Assembly: GCF_028583545.1 (NCBI RefSeq)
Contig: NZ_CP087106.1
Location: 4,894,501-4,958,500, forward strand
DNA: 64,000 nt
Direction: 5' to 3'
Source of the DNA: Methylobacterium sp. NMS14P
Lineage (GTDB): Bacteria > Pseudomonadota > Alphaproteobacteria > Rhizobiales > Beijerinckiaceae
Below the pieces are notes generated by a model. That model was given only the letters and a program-made list of their open reading frames with translations. It was not told where the DNA came from and did no database searches. Numbering within the stretch: position 1 is the first letter of the stretch; every line of letters begins with the position of its first letter. The translations under genes and the position numbers were made by a program. Positions 1-7,707 of the stretch are shown in pieces.

Positions 1-1
1 G

Positions 2-904
2 GAGGAGAAGTTCGGCGGCTTCCTCGCCACGACCGACTACCGCTCCGCCGAGATCCGCCGGGAGATCGCGGCGAACGGCTGGGCGCTGTGGCCGCCGATC
101 CCGTTCTCGTACGACACGATCAACGAGGACCTGCCGACGCCGTCGCCGTCGCCGCCCACCTGGATGCTCACGGACGCGCAGTGCAGGCCGGTCGCCGAGA
201 AGCTCGGCGGCAGCACCTGCGCGGACATTCCCTGGCACTGGCTCGGCACCGACAACACCACCCGGGACGTGCTGGCGCGGGTGATCTACGGTTTCCGCAT
301 CTCGGTGCTGTTCGGCCTGATCCTGGCGGCGGTCTCGTCGGTGATCGGCGTCGTCGCGGGCGCCGTGCAGGGCTATTTCGGCGGCTGGGTCGATCTCGCC
401 TTCCAGCGCTTCATCGAGGTCTGGGGCGGCATCCCGACCCTCTACCTGATCATCATCATCTCGGCCTTCATCGCCCCGGGCTTCTTCGTCCTGCTCGGGA
501 TCATGCTGCTGTTCTCGTGGGTCGCGCTGGTGAGCGTAGTGCGCGCCGAGTTCCTGCGGGCGCGGAACTTCGAGTATGTCCGGGCCGCCCGGGCGCTGGG
601 CCTGTCGAACATCCGCATCATGACGGTCCACCTGCTGCCGAATGCCATGGTGGCGACGCTGACCTTCCTGCCGTTCATCCTGAACGGTTCGATCACCACC
701 CTGACCTCGCTGGACTTCCTCGGCTTCGGCCTGCCGCCGGGCTCGCCGTCCCTCGGAGAGCTTCTCGCGCAGGGCAAGGACAATCTGACGGCGCCGTGGC
801 TCGGATTGACCGGATTCCTGGTCATCGCCGTGATGTTGAGCCTGCTCGTCTTCGCCGGCGAGGCCGTCCGGGACGCCTTCGACCCGCGCAAGACTTTCGC
901 CTGA
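2..904 (+). CDS. yejE: ABC transporter permease, YejE-like (5' end outside window)
   Basis: Inner-membrane permease of a microcin C/oligopeptide-type ABC importer. The frame is open from the left edge, so the N-terminus is missing; about 300 codons remain. The visible start carries the soluble segment typical of YejE (WALWPPIPFSYDTIN), then WLGTDNTTRDVLARVIYG, the usual entry to the DppC/YejE membrane domain, followed by about five hydrophobic helices. An EAA-type loop (EYVRAARALGL, then HLLPN) is the contact for the ATPase. The C-terminus DAFDPRK is typical of the family. No YejF ATPase follows; the next gene is a regulator after a hairpin at 930-948, so this is probably the last gene of its operon. 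Family assignment is firm; substrate is inferred. Confidence 0.88.
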   Translation, partial: EEKFGGFLATTDYRSAEIRREIAANGWALWPPIPFSYDTINEDLPTPSPSPPTWMLTDAQCRPVAEKLGGSTCADIPWHWLGTDNTTRDVLARVIYGFRISVLFGLILAAVSSVIGVVAGAVQGYFGGWVDLAFQRFIEVWGGIPTLYLIIIISAFIAPGFFVLLGIMLLFSWVALVSVVRAEFLRARNFEYVRAARALGLSNIRIMTVHLLPNAMVATLTFLPFILNGSITTLTSLDFLGFGLPPGSPSLGELLAQGKDNLTAPWLGLTGFLVIAVMLSLLVFAGEAVRDAFDPRKTFA

Positions 905-929
905 GGTCGCGACCGGGTGGCGAAAATGA

Positions 930-948
930 CGCAGGGCCCCGCCCTGCG
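930..948 (+). terminator. Hairpin after yejE
   Basis: Perfect 8-bp stem CGCAGGGC / GCCCTGCG with a CCC loop, 26 bases after the yejE stop. No T-run follows, so termination is likely but not proven. Confidence 0.5.
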
Positions 949-1297
949 CGCGCACAACTGTACGAAGATTGCGCATTGTGCCCGCACGACCGGGCGGCAA
1001 CCGTATACGATCGTCTAGAGCCGGACCCGAACCCTGGGGTAAAGGTCTCTGCCGGCTGCGAAAACCCGCTTCGAGGAAGCGACTAGAATTCGCCGATCGG
1101 ACACCGGTAAAGCCTCTCAGAAGTGTCCCTTAAGTGCCGCCAATGCAACCATACCCTGTAAGCCTCGCCGCGTGATGCAGAGTTAGACTTCGGCCTCATC
1201 ACAGATAATTGTATGAATCGCCTTGCATTTTTCAGACGCTGTCTTAACTCGCGGAAAGTGGGGATCCCATCAGGCTTTTGTGCCGAGGAATGAGAGA
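949..1297 (+). promoter_or_regulatory. Leader/promoter region of the first mucR gene
   Basis: About 350 bases without a gene, visibly less GC-rich than the surroundings from about 1080 on. It holds a perfect hairpin CGCTTC-gag-GAAGCG at 1067-1081 and a possible -10 box GATAAT at 1204-1209 preceded by TTAGAC at 1183-1188; the 15-base spacing is short, so the promoter call is tentative. A T-rich patch (CATTTTTC) lies at about 1227-1234. Ros/MucR proteins commonly bind AT-rich DNA and control their own genes, so autoregulation is possible (inference). Confidence 0.4.
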
Positions 1298-1837
1298 ATG
1301 TCAGAAGCTGCGCCGACATCGCAATTGGATTTCATCGAGCGGACCGTGGACGTCGTCGCGGCCTACGTTTCCAACAACTCGCTGCCCTCGGCCGAATTGC
1401 CGGCCCTGATCGCGAGCATCCACGAGGCGCTGAACACGATCGGGGCCGGCCCCGTCGCACCGGCGACCGAGAGCGTCGAGCGGCCGACGCCCGCCCAGAT
1501 CCGCAAGTCGATCCGCCCCGACGGACTGGTCAGCTTCATCGACGGCAAGTCGTACAAGACACTGAAGCGCCACCTGACCAAGCACGGTCTCGATCCGCAG
1601 ACCTACCGCGAGCGGTACGGCCTGCCGGCCGATTACCCGACCACCTCGGCGAACTACTCGGCGCAGCGCTCGGCGCTCGCCAAGAGCCTCGGCCTCGGCC
1701 AGCCGGGCCGGTCCCCGTCGGGCGACAAGGCCGCCGACCCCGCCGAGGAGGCGCCCGCCGCCCCCGCGTCCGGCCGCCGCAAGACCGCGACCGCCTCGAC
1801 CAAGGCCCGGGCGAGCCGCAAGGTCGAAGCCGCCTGA
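1298..1837 (+). CDS. Ros/MucR family transcriptional regulator lacking zinc-finger cysteines
   Basis: Predicted DNA-binding regulator of 179 aa. The ATG at 1298 is chosen because GAGGA lies 8 bases upstream and the MucR-type N-terminus (VDVVAAYVSNN) starts soon after; the frame is open further upstream but reads unlike the family. The conserved core spans residues 64-137: TPAQIRKS, KTLKRHL, YRERYGLPADYP, AQRSALAKSLGLG. In Ros the finger uses Cys-x2-Cys and two His; here the cysteine positions are Ser79 and Asp82 while His92 and His96 remain, so classical zinc binding is unlikely. The tail after 140 is Ala/Lys/Arg-rich. A paralogue with the same changes lies at 60971-61438. MucR proteins typically control surface polysaccharide, motility and cell-cycle genes. 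Confidence 0.9.
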   Translation: MSEAAPTSQLDFIERTVDVVAAYVSNNSLPSAELPALIASIHEALNTIGAGPVAPATESVERPTPAQIRKSIRPDGLVSFIDGKSYKTLKRHLTKHGLDPQTYRERYGLPADYPTTSANYSAQRSALAKSLGLGQPGRSPSGDKAADPAEEAPAAPASGRRKTATASTKARASRKVEAA

Positions 1838-1868
1838 GCGCGGCCGCGAGGGCCGGACGGGGCGGAGG

Positions 1869-1888
1869 CGCGATCGGGGACGATCGCG
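1869..1888. terminator. Hairpin between convergent mucR and glcD
   Basis: Perfect 8-bp stem CGCGATCG / CGATCGCG with a GGGA loop, between two converging genes. It could serve both strands. No T-tract on either side. Confidence 0.45.
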
Positions 1889-1911
1889 TCCGCACCGGTC
1901 CGGACCGATTC

Positions 1912-1937
1912 GCCAGACGTCTTGGCCAGACGTCTTG
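1912..1937. repeat. 13-bp tandem direct repeat
   Basis: Two adjacent exact copies of GCCAGACGTCTTG. Each copy contains the palindrome AGACGTCT, so the unit could be a paired protein-binding site or a simple duplication. It lies 25 bases beyond the stop codon of the minus-strand oxidase gene. Confidence 0.7.
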
Positions 1938-1961
1938 GCCGGACCCCTCGCGCGGCCCGGT

Positions 1962-3395
1962 TCAGGCCGCGAGGCGCCCGTCCAGCGGAAACACCTTGGC
2001 GGGGTTCAGCATCCAGTCCGGATCGAACACCGCCTTGACCCGCATCTGCTGCTCGAGATCGACCTGGTCATACTGGAAGCGCATCAGCTCGCGCTTCTCG
2101 ATGCCGACCCCGTGCTCGCCGGTGAGGCAGCCGCCGACCTCGACGCAGAGCTTCAGGATCTCGTCGCCCGCGGCCTCGGCCTTCTGCAACTCGCCGGGCC
2201 TGTTGATGTCGAACAGGATCAGCGGGTGCAGGTTGCCGTCGCCCGCGTGGAACACGTTGGCGACCCGTAGGCCCTTCTCGGCGCAGATGGCGCCGATCCG
2301 CTCCAGCACCGGCCCGAGCTGGCCGGTCGGGATCGTGCCGTCCATGCAGATGTAGTCGGAGATCCGGCCGGTGGCGCCGAAGGCCGACTTGCGGCCCTTC
2401 CAGATCGCGGCCGATTCCGCCTCCGAGCGCGAGACGCGCACGCTGGTCGGGCGGAAATCCCTGGCGATCGTCTCGATCCGCGCCAGCATCGCGTCGCACT
2501 CGGCGTCCGAGCCCTCGACCTCGATGATCAGCATCGCCTCGGCGTCGCGGGGATAGCCGGCCTGGGCGAAGTCCTCGGTGATGAGGATCGCCTCGCGGTC
2601 CATGTACTCGATCGCCACCGGGATGATGCCCGCCGCGATGATCGCCGCGACGCAATCGCCCGCATCCTCGACCTTCGAGAAGCCGACCAGCACGGGCCGC
2701 GCCCCTTCCGCGGCCCGGAGGATCCGCACGGTCGCCTCGGTGACGATGCCGAGCTGCCCCTCCGAGCCGCAGACGAGGCCGAGCAGGTCGTAGCCGCCGC
2801 TGTCGAGGTGCTGGCCGCCGATCTCCACCACGGTGCCGTCGTTGAGCACCAGGGTGACGCCGAGCAGGTTGTTGGTGGTCACGCCGTATTTCAGGCAGTG
2901 CGCGCCGCCGGAATTCATCGCGATGTTGCCGGCGATCGTGCAGGCGAGCTGGCTCGACGGGTCGGGGGCGTAGAAGAAGCCCTCGTGGCTGACCGCCCCG
3001 GAGATCGCCAGGTTGGTGATGCCGCTCTGCACGCGGGCGGTGCGGTTGGCGAAGTCCATGTCGAGGACCTTGGTCATCTTGCCGACGCCCAGGATGATCG
3101 CGTCGGCCTGCGCGATGGCGCCGCCCGCCAGCGAGGTGCCGGCGCCGCGGGGCACGACCCGCACGCCGTTGGCGTGGCAGTAGGCCATCACGGCGGCGAC
3201 CTCCGCGGTGGTGGAGGGCAGCACGACGGCGAGCGGCATCTGCCGGTAGGCGGTCAGCCCGTCGGTCTCGAACGCCCGGCGCTCGTCCTCGCTGATTACC
3301 AGCGCCTCAGGCGCGACCAGGGGCGCGAGGCCGGCCAGGATCGCCTCGCGGCGGGCGAGGATCGCGGGGTCGGGGTCGGGGAAGCGGATGCTCAT
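1962..3395 (-). CDS. glcD: FAD-linked oxidase, GlcD family (glycolate/D-lactate oxidase type)
   Basis: Flavoenzyme of 477 aa expected to oxidise a 2-hydroxy acid such as glycolate or D-lactate. The N-terminal half is a PCMH-type FAD domain (VVPRGAGTSLAGG near residue 85, NSGGAHCLKYGVT near 160). The C-terminal half is the GlcD cap with HAGDGNLHP and GEHGVG near 365-425, ending NPAKVFP as in the family. Length is close to GlcD (about 500 aa). ATG at 3395 has AGGAGGG upstream. In many bacteria glcD is followed by glcE and glcF; neither is nearby, so this may be a self-standing D-lactate or hydroxyacid dehydrogenase. Divergent from kdsD. Confidence 0.85.
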   Translation of the reverse strand: MSIRFPDPDPAILARREAILAGLAPLVAPEALVISEDERRAFETDGLTAYRQMPLAVVLPSTTAEVAAVMAYCHANGVRVVPRGAGTSLAGGAIAQADAIILGVGKMTKVLDMDFANRTARVQSGITNLAISGAVSHEGFFYAPDPSSQLACTIAGNIAMNSGGAHCLKYGVTTNNLLGVTLVLNDGTVVEIGGQHLDSGGYDLLGLVCGSEGQLGIVTEATVRILRAAEGARPVLVGFSKVEDAGDCVAAIIAAGIIPVAIEYMDREAILITEDFAQAGYPRDAEAMLIIEVEGSDAECDAMLARIETIARDFRPTSVRVSRSEAESAAIWKGRKSAFGATGRISDYICMDGTIPTGQLGPVLERIGAICAEKGLRVANVFHAGDGNLHPLILFDINRPGELQKAEAAGDEILKLCVEVGGCLTGEHGVGIEKRELMRFQYDQVDLEQQMRVKAVFDPDWMLNPAKVFPLDGRLAA

Positions 3396-3622
3396 GGGGC
3401 TCGTGCCCTCCTGGGGCCCGCGGCGCGAGATGGCGCGCGGGATGGCGTGGGGGCAGCATGGACCCCGGCGGCCGCGCCTTCAACCGGCGTGCGGCGCTGC
3501 GTCGTCCCCGCGTCACATTTCAACCACGACGGCTGCCTAGCGTCGCCGGAGACGCCTCGCTGCGCCGATCCCCGATCCCGGCCCCGGTGCCGGATCCGGA
3601 CGACGGGTCAAGAACGGACACG

Positions 3623-4648
3623 ATGAACGCTCCCGCCTCCAGCGCCCTGCGCGACGACCGTTACGACGCGCCGTCGGCGCATCTCGCCACCACCCGCGAC
3701 CTCGGGATCCGCAGCCTCCAGCTCGGCATCGCGGCCCTGCAGGAGGCGAGCGCGGCCTTCCAGGGCCGGCTCGGCGCGGCCTTCGAGGAGGCGGTGCAGA
3801 CGATCCTGCAGAGCAAGGGCCGCGTCATCGTCAGCGGCATCGGCAAGAGCGGCCATGTCGGCCGCAAGATCGCCGCGACGCTGGCCTCCACCGGCACGCA
3901 CGCCTTCTTCGTCCACCCGACCGAGGCGAGCCACGGCGATCTCGGGATGATCGCCCGGGACGACGTCATCATCGCGCTGTCGTGGTCGGGGGAGACCGCC
4001 GAGCTGTCCGACCTCGTCGGCTTCAGCCGCCGGTTCTCGATCCCCCTGGTGGCCATCACGCGCAACGGCGAGAGCACCCTGGGCAAGGCCGCCGACGTGC
4101 TGCTGGAACTGCCCCGCGTGCGGGAATCCTGCCCGCACGACCTGGCGCCGACCTCCTCCAGCCTGATCCAGCTGGCGCTGGGCGACGCCCTGGCGGTGGC
4201 GCTCCTGGAGCGGCGCGGCTTCACCTCGGCGCGCTTCCACACCCTGCATCCGGGCGGCACCCTCGCGGCCCGCCTCAGGACCGTGCAGCAGGTGATGCAC
4301 GGCCCCCAGGACATGCCGCTGGTGCACGAGACCGCCCTCATGTCCGAGGTGCTGATCGAGATCGCGGCGCGGCGCTACGGCTGCGTCGGCGTCACGGACG
4401 CGGCCGGCCGCCTCGTCGGCATCGTCACGGACGGCGACCTGCGCCGCCACATGGGTCCGGCGCTCCTCGACACGCCGGTCTCGACGGTCATGACCCGGGA
4501 CCCGGTCACCGTGGAGCCCCACAAGCTGGCTCAGGCCGCGCTGGAGCTGATGAACCGCCGGCTGATCACGGCGGTCTTCGCCGTCACCGACGGCCGGCCG
4601 GTCGGCATCGTGCACGTCCACGACCTGCTGCGCGTCGGCATCGCCTGA
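3623..4648 (+). CDS. kdsD: Arabinose-5-phosphate isomerase (KpsF/GutQ family)
   Basis: Converts D-ribulose 5-phosphate to D-arabinose 5-phosphate, the first step to Kdo for LPS. The 341-aa protein has the family layout: an SIS sugar-isomerase domain (residues about 40-180, with SGIGKSGHVGRKIA and the phosphosugar loop LSWSGET), the conserved HTLHPGGTLA near 210, then two CBS domains (about 220-340, with GIVTDGDLRRH). The ATG at 3623 is chosen over open frame upstream because MNAPASSALR leads directly into the domain; the upstream stretch is Arg/Pro-rich and looks non-coding. Monocistronic, divergent from glcD, convergent with the next gene. Capsule (KpsF) use cannot be excluded. Confidence 0.92.
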   Translation: MNAPASSALRDDRYDAPSAHLATTRDLGIRSLQLGIAALQEASAAFQGRLGAAFEEAVQTILQSKGRVIVSGIGKSGHVGRKIAATLASTGTHAFFVHPTEASHGDLGMIARDDVIIALSWSGETAELSDLVGFSRRFSIPLVAITRNGESTLGKAADVLLELPRVRESCPHDLAPTSSSLIQLALGDALAVALLERRGFTSARFHTLHPGGTLAARLRTVQQVMHGPQDMPLVHETALMSEVLIEIAARRYGCVGVTDAAGRLVGIVTDGDLRRHMGPALLDTPVSTVMTRDPVTVEPHKLAQAALELMNRRLITAVFAVTDGRPVGIVHVHDLLRVGIA

Positions 4649-4742
4649 GGCCGTCCGGACCCGGCAGGTCCGATCCGCGCCCGCGTCCCGCGAGGCCTCC
4701 GCGCCTCAGGACGGGGCGGCGAATGCGGCGGCCGGGCACCCC

Positions 4743-5534
4743 TCACAGCCGTGCCAGCAGCTCCGCCTTCTTGGTCGCGAATTCCGCGTCGGTGAGCACG
4801 CCGCGCGCGTGCAGCTCGGCCAGCCGCTCGATGGTCGCGAGAACGTCGCTCGGTGATGACGGGCCTGGGGCAGGCGAAGCGGCCTTCGCCGGGATCCCGG
4901 CCGGGTTCGCATGGCCCAGATCCGCTTGGCCCGGGTCCGCTTGGCGCGGCGCCGCGACCTCCGCCTCGATCCGGCGCAGGCGGTCGAGGGCGACGGCCCC
5001 GGCCGGTCCCGTGAAGCCGAGGCTGCCGTTCGCCTGGGAGACGCCGGTGATGCGGTGCTCGCCGGTGTCGTAGAGCGCGACCCCGGACCCCGCGTCGACG
5101 GCGAGCCGCCGCCTGTCCGGGAAATAGGCGTAGCGCAGTCCGTTCTGCGCGCCGGTGCTGGCCGGATCCCCGAGGCCGGCCGGCCACCACTCGCCGCCGC
5201 CCCGGCGCGCCGCGGGCGCGGCCTCCGAGAAGCCGCCCGCCGGGAGCGCCCCGGCCAGCTCGGTGCAGAGCGCGTCGACCCGCGCCTTCAGCGCGTCGTC
5301 GAACATCCGGCCGACCATCACCATCCCGCCGGCGAACCACTGCCCCATCCCGCCGAGATCGGGATGGTCGAACTGCGCCATCGTGCCGTGGCCGCGCTCC
5401 AGGGCCCGGATCAGGTGGCGCACCGCGTCCAGGCCGACCCCGTGGCGGTCGGCGACGGCCTGCAGCCCGGAGACGGGATCGAACGGCCCGTCATCCCGGA
5501 ACGGGTCGGACGCGGCGGTGTCGGACGGATCCAT
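4743..5534 (-). CDS. SHOCT-domain protein of unknown function
   Basis: 263-aa soluble protein starting MDPSDTAAS (ATG at 5534). The last 35 residues form a SHOCT domain: a short amphipathic helix with LAELHARGVLTDAEFATKK, often found at the end of bacterial proteins and thought to mediate oligomerisation. The middle has a GGMVMVGRMFDDALK segment (about 75-90) and aromatic patches (GEWWPAGLG, YAYFPDRRRLAVD), then an Ala/Pro-rich linker. No signal peptide or membrane helix is visible. It precedes no obvious partner; the nitroreductase upstream on the same strand is 155 bases away. Function unknown. Confidence 0.75.
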   Translation of the reverse strand: MDPSDTAASDPFRDDGPFDPVSGLQAVADRHGVGLDAVRHLIRALERGHGTMAQFDHPDLGGMGQWFAGGMVMVGRMFDDALKARVDALCTELAGALPAGGFSEAAPAARRGGGEWWPAGLGDPASTGAQNGLRYAYFPDRRRLAVDAGSGVALYDTGEHRITGVSQANGSLGFTGPAGAVALDRLRRIEAEVAAPRQADPGQADLGHANPAGIPAKAASPAPGPSSPSDVLATIERLAELHARGVLTDAEFATKKAELLARL

Positions 5535-5689
5535 GAGCCAGCTCCCGAAGCGTCGGAGGGCGGACAGGAGGCGCGCGGCGGCGGCCCCCTGCCGGCCCGG
5601 GTCGAGCCCGTGGGCCTGCGCCCACGGGCCTGCGACGGCGTCGCGATGCGAAGCCAATCCCCGGTCGTGCAAGCGGGTTCCGGCCCGTC

Positions 5690-6289
5690 TCAGCCGGCGG
5701 CCGGCGGGAAGGGTCCCGCGATGGTGAAGTCGGTGATCGGCCGGCGGCCGTTCGGGGTCTCGCGGGGTCGCTGCTCCTCGGTGAGGTCCGCCTCGGGCGT
5801 CTTGCGGCCGACCGCGAAGGCGGCCTCGATCCGGTGGTTCTCGGGCAGGCGCAGCACCGCGGGGGCGCGGACATGGTCGAACCCGACCATGCCGTGGGCG
5901 TGCCAGCCCTGGTGGATCGCCTGGAGCTGGAAGGCCAGCGAGGCGGTGCCGGCGTCGAAGGAGTGGCTGTAGGACGGCTTCAGCTCGTCCCCGACCTTCA
6001 TGAGCCCGTTCGAGACCAGGAACAGGATCGCGCCGGTGCCGGACACCCATTTCTGGTTGCCCGGCACCAGGAGGTCGAAGAACGTGTCCCAGTGGGCGTC
6101 GCCCCGGAGCGCGTAGAGGAAGCGCCAGGGCTGCGAGTTGTAGGCGGAGGGCGACCAGCGCGCCGCCTCGATCATCCGCATCAGCTCGGACTCGGGCACG
6201 GCCTCGCCCGTGAAGGCGCGGGGCGAGTGCCGCTTCACGAAGACCGGATCGATGTCGTGGTCGGCGCGGCGGGGCGGGGGCAGGCTCAA
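5690..6289 (-). CDS. Nitroreductase family protein
   Basis: FMN-dependent NAD(P)H oxidoreductase of the nitroreductase family. Visible motifs are RHSPRAF near residue 20 and AARWSPSAYNSQPWRFLYAL near 45-62, both typical FMN-contact segments, followed by the conserved C-terminal strand region. I place the start at a TTG codon (6289) because GGAG lies about 8 bases upstream and the protein then has the normal 199-aa length; longer reading would run into the dispersed repeat at 6430-6521, which is not protein-like. Substrate unknown; the family ranges from nitroaromatic reductases to malonic semialdehyde reductases. Confidence 0.82.
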   Translation of the reverse strand: MSLPPPRRADHDIDPVFVKRHSPRAFTGEAVPESELMRMIEAARWSPSAYNSQPWRFLYALRGDAHWDTFFDLLVPGNQKWVSGTGAILFLVSNGLMKVGDELKPSYSHSFDAGTASLAFQLQAIHQGWHAHGMVGFDHVRAPAVLRLPENHRIEAAFAVGRKTPEADLTEEQRPRETPNGRRPITDFTIAGPFPPAAG

Positions 6290-6429
6290 GGGATTCGTCT
6301 CCGGAGGGGCGGGGCGCCCGGGCCGGCCGAGCTTGCCCGAAACGCCCGCCCGGAGGCAAACCCGGATCGCCGGCCCCTGCCGGGCGGAGGCCGCGCATGG
6401 CCGCCCCCCGGAGCGCTTCGAGGCGCCGC

Positions 6430-6521
6430 CGTCTTTGCGAGCGGAGCGAAGCAATCCAGGCGGCGCCACGTCTTCCGACGCCGCGCTACCCTGGGTCACT
6501 TCGCTGCGCTCGTGATGACGG
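6430..6521. repeat. Dispersed palindromic repeat, copy 1 (REP-like)
   Basis: About 92 bases with complementary ends: the left arm begins CGTCTTTGCGAGCGGAGC and the right arm ends GCTGCGCTCGTGATGACGG, enclosing a short variable centre. A second copy with the same arms and a different centre is at 56349-56441. Arms of this type are frequent intergenic repeats in Methylobacterium and related genomes. It lies between the nitroreductase and GSCFA genes. Confidence 0.8.
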
Positions 6522-6565
6522 CAGGCGTGCCGCCACCGGAGCGGCTGACCGAGACGCTCCGAACT

Positions 6566-7633
6566 TCACGCCACGCTGCGCTCGATCTCCTCCTCGTCGC
6601 AGATCACGCCGGCATTGCCCTCGAACTCGGCCGCGAGGTCCACGGGGGCGTGGGTCGGCGCCGGCGAGACCCGGTCGCGGGCGAAGGTCGCCAGGAACAG
6701 GCGCATGACGTGGCGCACGCCCGCGTCGTTGATGGTGCGCTGGTCCTCGTTGTAGTAGCGCCCGGCATTCACGTTGCTCGTGACGATGTCGTAGGCGGGG
6801 AAGTAGACCGCCCGCGGGTCGCCCCGGCCGACCACCTCGCCGGCCGCCACCCGCAGCACCGACTTGGAGTAGCTGTTCGACTCCATCACGTGCCGGTCCA
6901 TGTAGGTGGCGATCATCGGCACCGGCGAGACCGTGAAGATCACCCGCGCCTTCGGGTTCACGCTCCAGAGCCGGTCGAGGAAGCCGTTGAGGTCGCCCAG
7001 AACCTCGCCCGCGCCGGCATTCACGCACTCGTAGAGCTCGGGGTCGAAGGTGCCGCCGGCAACGCCCGGAGCCAGGGGCAGCGCCGCGCCGTCGGCCCGC
7101 CAGCGCCAGCCCTCGGTGAGGCCGAGCGTCAGCACGAACACGTCGAGCGTCTCGAACAGGCGGCGCACCTCGGCGAGGTGCGCGTCGCGCGCCGCGACCA
7201 CCTCGGCCTCGCTGGCGAAGCCCGCCGGCTCGACCGTGGGGCGGAACGGGTCGACGTAGCGGCCGTCGTCGCGCAGCCACGCCTTCAGCTCCGGCTCGAA
7301 CGTTCCGTAGGCCCGGTCGAACAGCTGCACGAACTGGCGCGTGTAGTAGAGGTTGCCGTACCGCGCCGAGAACGTGCCGAACTGGCGGGCATTGGCCTCC
7401 TCGGCGCTCATGCCGGGGGTCGGCGGCTCGGTCAGGTAGTAGTTGAACCCGGCGCCGCGCACCGCCTCGGCCACCCGCTGCGCGAAGCAGGAGCCGCCGG
7501 TGGCGACCTTGTCGGTCGGCCCGATCACGAAGGTGTCCTTCGGGTGCGGATTGACCGCGAAGGGCGGCACGTTGGTGACGACCTTGCGCCAGAATCGCTC
7601 GGCCGGTAGACCCGTATACGGATTCAACGCCAT
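6566..7633 (-). CDS. GSCFA family protein
   Basis: 355-aa protein of the GSCFA family (SGNH-hydrolase-like fold in related proteins), named from the motif seen here at residues 47-51 (TGGSCFAQR). ATG at 7633 has AGAGGG about 10 bases upstream. Further family-like segments are VLTLGLTEGWRW near 165, FTVSPVPMIATY near 235, and NEDQRTINDAGV near 310. It reads as soluble, without a signal peptide. It is divergent from a WcbI-type gene starting 75 bases away, and both families occur in polysaccharide loci, so modification of a surface glycan, for example acyl transfer or removal, is a reasonable inference. No biochemical role is established for the family. Confidence 0.83.
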   Translation of the reverse strand: MALNPYTGLPAERFWRKVVTNVPPFAVNPHPKDTFVIGPTDKVATGGSCFAQRVAEAVRGAGFNYYLTEPPTPGMSAEEANARQFGTFSARYGNLYYTRQFVQLFDRAYGTFEPELKAWLRDDGRYVDPFRPTVEPAGFASEAEVVAARDAHLAEVRRLFETLDVFVLTLGLTEGWRWRADGAALPLAPGVAGGTFDPELYECVNAGAGEVLGDLNGFLDRLWSVNPKARVIFTVSPVPMIATYMDRHVMESNSYSKSVLRVAAGEVVGRGDPRAVYFPAYDIVTSNVNAGRYYNEDQRTINDAGVRHVMRLFLATFARDRVSPAPTHAPVDLAAEFEGNAGVICDEEEIERSVA

Positions 7634-7707
7634 CTTCGAACCCTCTTCTTCACGACGGCGGCAGGCCCTCGGGGGCGCTGCTCCGTCCGCTGACACCGGC
7701 ACGCGAC

